Assembly (NCBI GenBank): GCA_030052745.1
Contig: JANBVO010000029.1
Span: 186,001-250,000 of the forward strand
Length of the DNA stretch: 64,000 nucleotides
Source: Pleurostoma richardsiae
Lineage: Eukaryota; Ascomycota; Sordariomycetes; Calosphaeriales; Pleurostomataceae
Direction of reading: 5' to 3'
Below the pieces are notes generated by a model, which worked only from the letters and a program-made list of their open reading frames with translations, searched no databases and was not told the DNA's origin. Below are positions 54,834 through 64,000 of this stretch, piece after piece (position 1 is the stretch's first letter; every line of letters starts with the position of its first letter). The position numbers and the translations under genes are program-made.

Positions 54834-56847
54834 GGCGGTGCGATGTGGCCTCGCCAGTATCTCAGGTACCTTAGTGATATGCGTGCGCCATGCGAGACAT
54901 CATTTTTCTTCAACTGGAACGCCTGGAGTTGAAGCTTCCTCTGTGAGGGAGTCGTCTGATTGGTGGAGATGGCGGCCGTTAAATAAGCATAAAATGTTCC
55001 GTGGAAGTTGCGAGCAGTAGCTCTTTTGTATTTTGCATACCAGGCTCCGTCAGAGGTACATAGACAATGACGTACTGTACCTAGGGGCCTATCTGGCGTA
55101 GTGATGGTATCTTATCGTCCGTGGTGAAGCCTCCGTCCTGTCTGCTTTTCGTCTCATCAAGGCGCAAAGAGACCCTGTATGTTTCACAGCTCAACCGGAG
55201 ACCTGGTCAGCAACCCATCAGGCCAGCAGCTGCAGGACATTGGATGGTGTGCAAGCGAGGGGCCAGAGCCCGCCGGATGCTACTCCGATCTGTAGTGTAC
55301 AACGTGAGGATAAGCCAACGGCGGGGTTATCAGTCAACACCAGCGGGCATTATCACATCATCACCCCTTATAAGCGCTCAAAAGTATCGATAGCCCGTCC
55401 ATCGACTAGCCATGCTTACGCTTGATAGGAGGCGTTCTTGAAAGCGCTAATTCACTATCAAGTACAACTGTGAGGCCCATCGCTCTGAGCACTGGCGGCA
55501 TTTGAGCTGCGAAGGATGTTGTCCTCCTTCCTACCCTTACCCAGACGTCCTCATGTATCCAGACGCCCAGGGCAGGCATATACTCCTACCCCGCCTTAGT
55601 CAACAGCTTACGACGCTCTGCTGCTTCTCTCTTGTGTCCTATTCCGTATGTCGTAAATCAAGGGTGGCAGCTGCACAGCCCTGGGGGTCGTCACAGGTCT
55701 CGTCAGCTTTGCGGGCTGGGCTGAAGAGCCGCCCGTCCGCTTTAGGAATCTCACCGGGCCGGGGAGCTGACCTGGCTGAGCTGTGTGCGTGCTGTCTCTC
55801 ACTCATTCATTGTGTGTGGTGCCTGTTCGAGATGCCGCCATTCCAGTGACGCTATTGTCCCAGATGTGTCGTGCCTCCTTGTCTCTGATCCCGTAGACAC
55901 GTGTGTATGCAGTCTGCGGTGTTTCTACGGATTGCACCGTTGACGGCCGTCCCCTGCCGGGTTAGGAAATCAATCGTCGGATTTGCACTCCCGGCATCTC
56001 ACCAGCCTTAGCGCCGCCTGTCGACGATCTGGCGTCACTGTTGCTTCTCCAAACTCCGCTATTTTGGCCCCCCGACCGGTTTCTAGCATTACCGCATTGC
56101 GTTTCCCTGGCGTAGTTTTAGGCTTGAAGCGCCGTCAACAAACAAAGAGGCGCAACGTGCAAGGGGAGCCGCTTTCACGCCGTACTGCAGCATTTCGCAC
56201 GGGAAAGCGGACAGAGCAGACGCAGGACTGGGCAGAAGAAGTCCTATCGACGAAAAGGGCAGCCCTGGTCTCCGTCATTCGCTCCCAGAGATTGCCTTCT
56301 CTGCGCCCGCAGGAATCCGGGGCTGCGTTGGACTCGCTGCCGGAAGGATTGGGGGCAGCCGGCCAGCCTGGAAGGACGCCGTTGGAGGACGGCTCGACAA
56401 CACAGAGCGCGCGCGCCCGCCCCTTGTCTGTTTCCCCCGACGGCCTGCGCATTTCGAAAAAATAAGCTGCACGCAGCTTTTGGCAAATACCGTAACGCCG
56501 TATCACCAACCTTCCCGTCTCGGCCCGCCGAGACCACCTGATCACTGCTGCCGCCGCCGCCGCGACGGAGCCTCATCCGAACGTCGACGACGCAAGCTCC
56601 CTTCTGGCTATGTGACGATAGTCCCCCAGTTCCCACCGCCGTATCGCGAGCCGCCGCCACCACCACTACCGCAGCCCTATCGATACCCCACACTCCCGAA
56701 CCCCCCAAACAACCTGGAAGCTTCGACAGCCTGACGCGGCTGTGAACCGTCAAACATTCGTGCGCCGCGGCGCGAACTCGAGTCTGCTGTACGATTCTTG
56801 ACAGCGTCGCGGTAGATCGGCCTGCCTCGAAAGGCGCATACGGCACG
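54834..56847. other. Divergent intergenic region, PPIL3-like / arrestin-like
   Basis: This 2.0-kb gap contains two promoters. A 160-codon open frame at 55983-56465 (+) has no domain and unconvincing composition. GTACCTAGG lies at 55077. The last 400 bases are GC-rich and probably hold the 5' UTR of the arrestin-like gene. Confidence 0.5.
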
Positions 56848-58238
56848 ATGTCGACGAACAAACCGGCGATGGTGCGGGTTGCCGGACCCCCAAACAGCAG
56901 CTTCCTGGTGGGCTACCCAGGCATTTCAGCTACACTCGTGAGTTTCCCCTCTTGGAGCCTCGTTCGCACCGTTCAGTTGGCGGATAATGATCGTGGCTCT
57001 GGCTGCGATGCATGCTGACTTGTATTGCCAAAACAGCCTCGGATAGAAGGCAAGGTCGAGATCAGACCGTCAGAAGGCTTCTCGGCGCCAGTAGCCGTCT
57101 CACTCGTCAGGATATGCCTCCAGCGGCAGGAGACGATACACCCAGACGCACAAAACGTCGCGAAACGGCACCTCGGCACACCACGGCGGCAGACGACCGA
57201 TGTCGTGGGCAAAGAGCTGCTGCTCTTCCGGTGCCCGGCGGGCAAAGAGGCGGAGAGCGTGATCGCCATGGACCTGCCCTTTGTGCTCTTCATACCCTAC
57301 GGCCGCGGCGGCGAGGAGACGAACCGGCGGATCCCGCCCGCGTCGCTGCAGCTCCCCGGCCGGACGGCGGAGACGTACTACGAGCTGGTGGTGACGGTGC
57401 AGCAGGGCGCGTCGATCCAGAACAAGTACAACTTCCCGATCCCGCTGCAGCGGTACGACACGCTCTCGACCTTCGGCATGTACAACCGGCCCGAGACGAG
57501 CGAGGCCACGGCCGACAACCTGGTGACGCTGGGCATCTCGCTGCCGCGCTGGAGCTACGGGCCCCTGGACCCCATCACCGTGTACATCAAGCTGGCGCCG
57601 AACCCGGACTGGCAGACCAAAGCGCGCAAGGTCACCATCCAGAAGATCACCCTGAGCATCGAGGAGGAGATCACCTACAACCCCGAGGGCGACGAGCCCA
57701 CCCGCAAGGTCAACCGCATCGCCAAGCACACGCAGCCGGTGGGCACCAAGATGCCCGAGGCCGGCTACGTCACCAACCTGGGCCTGGTGTTCCCGTGCCG
57801 CGACCTGAGGGACCAGGACGGCATCGTCAGGAGGGGGAAGCCCGGGTTCCCGCTGTACGAGGTCACGTCCTTCACCACCAAGTCGACTCTCTACAAAATC
57901 GAGTTCTTCCTGAGCATAAAGGTGGGTTTTTTGTCTTTTCGTCCCCTCACTTCCTGCGCTTTTCTTGGCATCCTTGCTGACGCTCTACTGAACAGGCACA
58001 TCTGACCTCCGCGCGGGACATCACCCTCCGGCAGCCCATCGTGATCTGCCCCATGGACCAGCAGGCCTGCAAGGAGGAGATGGACGCCATCGAGCAGGCC
58101 GCCAAGGACGCCTCGCACGTCGACGTTAACAACCCGATGCTGCCCGCCCGCTCGATAGTCCTTGCGAACGACCCCAACTCGCTTCGGTACCTCGGCCTAT
58201 GCATGGTCGGCGGCCAGAAGAAGCCGCTTATCGAGTGA
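56848..58238 (+). CDS. Arrestin-fold protein
   Basis: Three exons (56848-56937, 57037-57921, 57996-58238) encode 405 aa, all in phase. The start is MSTNKPAMVRVAGPP; PRIEGKVEIRP and an N-terminal beta-sandwich follow, with FLVGYPGISATL near residue 20. The N-lobe continues to about 180 (DLPFVLFIPYGR, RTAETYYELVVTVQQG) and the C-lobe from about 195 (DPITVYIKLAPNPDW, KVTIQKITLSIEEEI). Such alpha-arrestin relatives often link membrane proteins to ubiquitin ligases of the Rsp5 type, but I see no PPxY motif, so that adaptor role is not supported by sequence. The function is unassigned. The gene converges on the GDE1-like gene. Confidence 0.8.
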
Positions 58239-59508
58239 TGAACCCTTGTCAGGCCGGGGGCGGTTTTTACTACGACACGGTGACATGTTTGGGTGCCGGT
58301 GATGTCCCAATAGAAGGACTCGGCGGAGAGCAGACTTGGTCAGACGCGGTCTGAAGCCCAGATTTCGGGTCACTGGCACCACCAGGCGATCCCTTACTCC
58401 ACGACGCGCCGAACCCAGGCGCCAAACACAGCGGGAGCGGATTTCCGTCGCTCCAAGGAGCAGACGAAGCGAGCTGTGAGTGAAGGAGGACGGCCGTGAT
58501 GAGTGGCCCACGTTTGACCCGAGACTGGGAAGTTGAAGAACGCTGCAAGATTTGTGTTCAGAACAGCACGAAGATACTCAGACCTATTCCGAGAGCCTAA
58601 ATGCGGTCTTTTGGCAGGCAGAGAAACGGTCTCCAGGAGACTGGACGATATGAAGAGGGTCAAGAATGACCAGGCGGCCACGACGCGTCGCTCTCGGGCG
58701 AGCCGCCCGGGGTGGTGCACTATGTGCATGCATTGCGAGGGGAACGCGGCTTCTTGGATGACATGAGACGTGCATGCCGCGTTGCAGGATATGACGACGA
58801 ACGTGCCCCATCAGCCAGATCATCACTGGCCCGGCGTCTCGGAGGGAAAGGAAAAGGGTTATATCTTCGGCGTTCGGAGGGAGAGTGAGATGCCACGGCA
58901 CGTACTCTTCCGAGATCCGCTTCCTTTACTTGGAGTTTTCAGCGGCCATGGACCTGGATTTCTCGAGCGAGCGGTCAGGAATGGCGTTTCTCGATATGAG
59001 AGAGATATGAACGCCCATCTTGTTAGAGAGCCGTTTTCTGTTCTGGTATCTATGTGTCTAGGAAGCTAGGATAGTCCTAATCGTGACAACGAATATCAGA
59101 TCCATGAGCACGCCCTCCTTCTTCTCTCAGAGCGGGTTTCTGCGATGACTGACGGCTTGATTCCGTTCATCTTGGGACGAACTTGATGCCGGACTGTTGC
59201 AATAGCCTCGGTAGAGCGCTTTCCATATAGCCTAGGACAACTTACTCTTGCATATCCTCAAATCTATCAGCCACAGCATTCAGAAACCAAGCTTGGTGCT
59301 TCGCAGATCGAGAAACTCCCGGAACTGCCAGATGAGTTGCATCTATATGCCCTTTATGCTCACTACAGCCCCAAGTGCATGTATGATTGTGTCCCTGTTG
59401 CTCTATCGTCTGATCAAATGACCGGCTTTTCGTTGTCCTCTTCGTGGCACAGTCCTCTCCTAGTAACGCCCCCCAAACAAGAGGAGAGAGGTCCGTCATT
59501 TACTGTCT
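58239..59508. other. Convergent intergenic region, no gene seen
   Basis: This 1270-base gap between two convergent genes contains only short unsupported frames. I see no repeat or RNA gene. Confidence 0.5.
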
Positions 59509-62500
59509 CTATGCCCCATTCTTCCTCACGGAATCCTCGTCCGCCGGCGGTATCTCCGCCACCGGCTCGATAGAAGCCTTCTTCGTCACGGCCTTACTCT
59601 CCGCCTCCGTCAGACCCTTCCGGATGGCCAGCACACTGTCCACGATGACAGCGTCGATGCCCTCCTTGACTTGTTTCTGTAGTGTATCCGTCAGTCCAAA
59701 AATCCACAGTAAGTCGAATGAGGGTGAGTGTCGGAAATACGTACCTGAACCAGGATGGGGTCGTTATTCTGAACCCCGTAACTCACGCAGATGAGCCCGC
59801 TCTGCTTGACGACCTTGATCAGGCGGGGGCTAATGACAAACGGCACCGAGACGCTGACGATTCCGAGCAGATTCCACCGGCTGGCGAAGCGGATCGCCTC
59901 CTGCAGACTGCTGGCCCGGATGTCGCCGACGGGGCAGTCACCCGCATCGGTCAGGAACATGACCGGGAAGTTTGGCTGCTTGAAGTTGAGGCACAGGCAG
60001 ATGTCGGGGTTGAACGAGCTGAAGATGACGTGCCTGCCGCCTGCCAGGTCGTACACCTTCGTGAGGACGGTGTCGCAGAAAGAGTTGAGCTCCACTGCGT
60101 AGGCGTCCATGTCGTGTTCTTCGCTCTCGTGTAGCATTGGGTACTTCATCTCTATATTGAAGCCTGTACTCTCGGGCAGATCGTGGAACAGGTCCTCAAG
60201 CGTCGCGAACGGCGCCTGAATGAAGTTGCCCCGCGTGTTGCCCTTGTATCCTTTCACTTTGAAGTCCCGCGTGTGCTTCATGCGCTCGTCGAGGCCATTG
60301 AACCCGCCAACGCCATACCCTACTGACAAGGACCGCTGCCGCGGACCGGGGCTATTACTGCGGATCTTATTCACCTGTCCCTTGAGCTTCTGCATGCCAT
60401 TGGCTCGGGAGACATCTGAGTTGATGTGTAGGAATTGCTCGAGGGTAAGAGTGTGCACAGGAGCGTCAATTCCAGTCTCGCTGACGAGGAAGTCATGATA
60501 TATGACGGGAACGTGATCCTTGGTGAGCTGGACGTCGAATTCGACATATTGAGCGCCCAGATTGGCTGCTGCGATGAACGAGGGGACAGTGTTCTCGCCT
60601 AGCTGGAGAGATCGGTTGCCCGTAGTGTTTTTGCCCAAACCTCGGTGGCCGATAACTGTTGTTGAAGCCAGCTTCTTCCAATACGTCTGCCTAGACGTGA
60701 CCTCCATGTTCGGATGGGAGAATGGAGTGATGACCAAGAAATTGAAGTTGACGGTTCCGATAACCTCCAGATTCGAGCCCATGATGGGCACGCACACATC
60801 GCCTTGCAGGTTCATGCGCTTCGAGCCGACTGACGGTCGAATACTTGAGAGAAGGGCTACTGCACGCCCAATCTTGTTCTTCTCGTTTCCAGAGTAGGTG
60901 GGTACGATGTCGAACATAACCTTGACCTTGGTCGCGTCGTGGGTTGTGAATACGATGGGCTCCGTGGCAATGTTTTCATGCACGGGGAGATCGTAGATAG
61001 ATGACTCCCCTTGAGCCCCGGTCGCAGAGACAACGACAGAGAGCGCGGTGTCTAGCTCCGTCGTGTGAGCTTCATTGAGCGGAACCCTCTCGAGCTTCAC
61101 GGCTTCCACGTTCTTGCGCATGTCCATTGAACCCAGACTCACGAGCACGAGGCTCTCGTCCTTGAGATATCGATGACCAAACGTCTTTACCGGCTCAGCG
61201 GGACGGGACGAGCCGTTGGAGCGTCGGTCTTCCAAAGAGGCGACTTCAGGAGGGGGGCTGGTACTCGTCGGCGGTGATGAGTCACCATCCTCCTCTTCTG
61301 TAGAGACGGCTTCTTCAGCACGACTGTGGGACGAAAGAAATGTCGCCAGATCCAGATGTCCACGAAGAGCCGCATGCTCCATCGCCGTCCAGCCGGAGGA
61401 ATCCGCCTTATCTACGTCGGCGCCTGCCTCGACCAGCAACTTGGCGACGGGCAGATGCCCGTCAACGGCAGCGATATGCAGAGGTGTCCATGCAAAGGTC
61501 TTCTCAGCGAGCTCAAGGTCGGCCTTCTGCTCGTTCGTGCCTTCGATCAAGACGCGAGCACACTCGTCGTATCCAAATCTAGCAGCGATATGCAAGGCCG
61601 TCTCACCCGAATTGTCCTGCCAGTTGATATCGACGCCCGCATCCACAAGCATCTTGACAATGCGCTTGAAGTTCGACTTGGTGGCCATGGCTAGCACAGC
61701 GCTAGACTTGGAAATGGTTCTCCTCATGTCTGCCTTCCTGTCGCTGACTCCCTGCCAGTTCTCTCCCTGCAGAAGCGCAGCGGTTGTCAGAGGATGGCCC
61801 CCCATTACGCTGAGGTGCAGAGGTGCGTTGCCCTCTTTATCCTGCCATTCCCCTGCATCGATGCCATTTTCCACGTTGAACTGACCCCACTCCTGCATCT
61901 TGGCCATGATGATCTGGCAGAGTATCACAAAGCCGAACTGAGCAGCGTAATGAAGCGGTAGGCGCCCGAATGAGTCCTTGGCACTGAGGGCCGGTCTCTG
62001 GCCCGGCCGAAGATTGTCCAGAAGATATATGAGGACCTGGACGGCTTCATCATCTTTGTCCAGGAGCTTTGCCTCCGTCAGATGGCTCGCTTTCGGGGCA
62101 GAAGAGGGCGATGTTGCCGGATCCAGATACTGGGAAGCGTAGTGACCACCAGAAGGAAAGGGATAGGATGGAGGCTCCCCTTCAAGCTGTCTAGCGGTGG
62201 CGGATTTAGTCCGCCCTATGTGGATAACCAAGCGATGAATGCAGTTTCGCTCGTTAATGTCATCAGGCTCGTCGAGAGTTTTGATGTTGCCCAGAAGGTA
62301 CTGAATGGCAGCTTTCGAGCGAGCTGAAATCGACCGTTGCAGCAAGTTCAACAGCATGCTCTGGGCCGACGGCTCCGAAAACGAGAGGTTTGCGTCCTTA
62401 AGCCCAGTCTCCAGAGCTTTAACATTATCACTCCGGATAGCCTGGTCCAGCCTATCGAGAACAGTAGGAGGAAGCACTAGCATCGCTTTTGCCGAGGCTC

Positions 62501-63213
62501 GCCCCAGAGACCTTGTTGACCTCTCTGACCTGGTGTCATCGAAATGCTGTGCATCTCCTAAAGCGGAAAGCCATTTGTTGATATCGGCAAGTAGCCTGAC
62601 GATGGTGTTGTCCTTGGCAAAGGGCTTAGGATCGACCTTGGTGGTGATGTAACGGTGCTGGGTAGTTGTGTCGGGAACCTTCTTGTCTAGCTTCTTCGTT
62701 ATCTTGACGAAGCCACGGCGGTTGATCTCGCCGAACCACTGAAGATTCCTGAGTTGGCTGCGCAGCTCGAGGAGAGCTCCCATGAGCTCCTCGATCTCAT
62801 CCTGGTCCAGATTGGCCACATCGGGTGTGCGGCCATAGCGATCTTGGAGCAGCCTCAGGCGGCGGCAAGCCTCGGAGAACTTCTTGTTGTAGAAGGAGTC
62901 CACGTCCTCCAGATTACGGTCCAGTGCAAAGAAGAACTCTGTTGGGTCTCGTTAGGTGACGGGCTCAGCCCGGGTGGTGAGTCCGGGGGGTGAGTCCCTA
63001 CCTGCAAGATCAACTTTCTCCCCGTTTCTGGCCCTCTCCGCCGCGGCCTTGATGAGCTTCTTAAGGCCTTTGTAGTTTATATACGCAGATGCCCACTCAG
63101 GGACCTGGTTGCGCGGGAGACTGTGATGTGGCGTAAGTAGGATATTACGAATAGATTGCAATGGGGCCAGAATAGAGGAGGAGAGGTTAGTCATACTTCC
63201 TTCCGAACTTCAT
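59509..63213 (-). CDS. SPX-ankyrin-GDPD glycerophosphodiesterase (GDE1-like)
   Basis: Four exons on the minus strand (63197-63213, 63002-63120, 59745-62938, 59509-59676) encode 1165 aa. The first exon is only 17 bases, and splicing rebuilds MKFGRNLPRNQVPEWASAYI, the SPX start. The SPX domain (about 1-150) has the basic YKGLKKLIKAA patch that binds inositol polyphosphates. Ankyrin repeats lie at about 360-580. The GDPD domain starts near 805 with GHRGLGKN (His near 810), LGENTVPSF, VEFDVQLTKDHVP and the second His in VIYHDF, so the HR...ExD...H catalytic set is complete. This separates it from Pho81, whose GDPD-like domain is not thought to be catalytic. In yeast, Gde1 hydrolyses glycerophosphocholine in the cytosol, linking phosphate status to phospholipid turnover. 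Confidence 0.95.
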
Positions 63214-64000
63214 GGTGAGCCGATAGCGATGGTGCAGGTGTCGACTCGGGTTACAACGAGAAGCTGACTAAAGGAACTTCGAAGCACACTCGGGATCGTG
63301 AAGAACAAAGCAAGGAAATCAAAGACAAGGTCGAAGGAGACTATGTTCCTGCATTTTCGGTGAGAAATGAGGCCTTTCCAGGGAAGTTTGACAGGTGGCG
63401 GACGTTGTCCTTGTGAGCAGGGCTTGTGAATAAAGCCTGGAGAAAGGGTATGATGCAAGCTAACACGCGGTGCTAGTGGTACCTGGAGTAGTCTGTATTC
63501 AGGTCTCCCTTTTAGAGGCGAACGATGTGGGCTCGCTCGATGATGGAGGTCGATATGAGGAGTCTTTGAGGGGTGTGGATGTATATCATAAAAACACGGT
63601 CTCCGCCTTGATGCGTAAAGAAGCAGAGCAGCCAGGCACGGGAGCCATTGGACTCTCGATCAGAAGCAGACAAGAGGCAGTAGTGACCTTAGTAGTTATG
63701 GGTGGGAAAAAAGCAGAAGTCGGCTGGTTGGATGCCAGCGGTTCAAGGAAGAGGTTCGTGGTGTCCTTTTTGTATGCACAAGAGGCCAGGGAGCGGCAAG
63801 AAAGATTCTCCGTCTCTGGCAATTAGCTCGTTGGCCTCTGCGAAGACGATCAGATCAGTCATAAATTGGGGAATGGGACAGGTGCGCGGTGTATGCATGC
63901 ATACCATATAGACAGGCGTTTCAGGGGTGCCTGGAATATGGGCGGAAGTGTTATGGGAGAGGCTTGCAGGTGCAGACAGAAACCCGGTGTGCGTGAAGCT
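63214..64000. other. Upstream region of GDE1-like gene, no gene seen
   Basis: The last 787 bases hold the GDE1-like promoter and leader. A 118-codon + strand frame at 63470-63826 starts from an alternative codon and has no domain, so it is not called. Confidence 0.5.

Noticed and set aside
55983-56465. 160-codon open frame upstream of the arrestin-like gene
   Set aside because: No domain, unusual composition and a GC-rich promoter setting. Frames of this length are expected by chance here.
63470-63826. 118-codon + strand frame near the right end
   Set aside because: Starts from a non-ATG codon and lies in the GDE1-like upstream region; no motif.
1-64000. Transposons, retroelements, CRISPR arrays, tRNA genes or a secondary-metabolite cluster
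   Set aside because: I saw no transposase or reverse-transcriptase frames, terminal repeats, spaced repeats, convincing A/B boxes, or synthase genes.

Overview
The window is about 64 kb of nuclear DNA from a filamentous ascomycete (Pezizomycotina, most likely Sordariomycetes). The evidence is moderate GC content, compact genes, many introns of 50-110 bp with GTRNGT donors and CTAAY branch points, and fungal gene families: a SOG2-type RAM protein, a TOM1/HUWE1-size HECT ligase, a fungal heat-shock factor and a SPX-ankyrin-GDPD protein. I assign no genus. I see no transposon, retroelement, CRISPR array, tRNA, rRNA or secondary-metabolite cluster. Nearly everything looks like conserved single-copy housekeeping genes, with one orphan-like gene.

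Layout, left to right: sog2-like RAM-network LRR protein (+, 238-3271); divergent CodA-fold amidohydrolase (-, 4046-5482); BLOC1S1/GCN5L1-like protein (+, 5929-6975); very-long-chain enoyl-CoA reductase TSC13 (-, 7337-8440); zeta-crystallin-type quinone oxidoreductase (+, 9384-10430); a 2.7-kb gap with an AT-rich patch; an unrecognised six-exon disordered protein (+, 13124-16323); ribosomal protein eS8 (+, 17272-18045); Gyp5-like TBC GAP (-, 18927-21857); the 12.6-kb TOM1/HUWE1 ligase gene encoding 4095 aa (-, 23712-36336); ribosomal protein eS6 (-, 38429-39589) divergent from DPH1 (+, 40118-41514); CTF8 (-, 41786-42328); a secreted aldose 1-epimerase (-, 42865-44174); V-ATPase subunit B (-, 45564-47412) divergent from spliceosomal cyclophilin CWC27 (+, 47850-49475); HSF1-type factor (+, 50867-53163); PPIL3-like cyclophilin with a GC-AG intron (-, 54230-54833); an arrestin-fold protein (+, 56848-58238); and GDE1-like glycerophosphodiesterase (-, 59509-63213).

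Gene models were rebuilt by hand. Every splice junction keeps frame and most restore recognisable family sequence. There is no operon logic. The shared themes are translation (eS8, eS6, and DPH1, which modifies eEF2), proteostasis and splicing (TOM1, HSF1, two spliceosome-type cyclophilins), and endolysosomal or vacuolar traffic (BLOC1S1, Gyp5-like GAP, V-ATPase B, arrestin-like protein). Divergent pairs with short shared promoters are eS6/DPH1 (528 bp), VMA2/CWC27 (437 bp) and amidohydrolase/BLOC1S1 (446 bp).

I found no convincing new multi-gene system. The best leads are the amidohydrolase whose catalytic residues appear replaced, the unrecognised disordered protein, two in-frame starts in the quinone oxidoreductase that could give dual targeting, the GC-AG intron, a hairpin just before the eS6 start codon, and a recurrent TACCTAGGTA-type motif in the intergenic regions.
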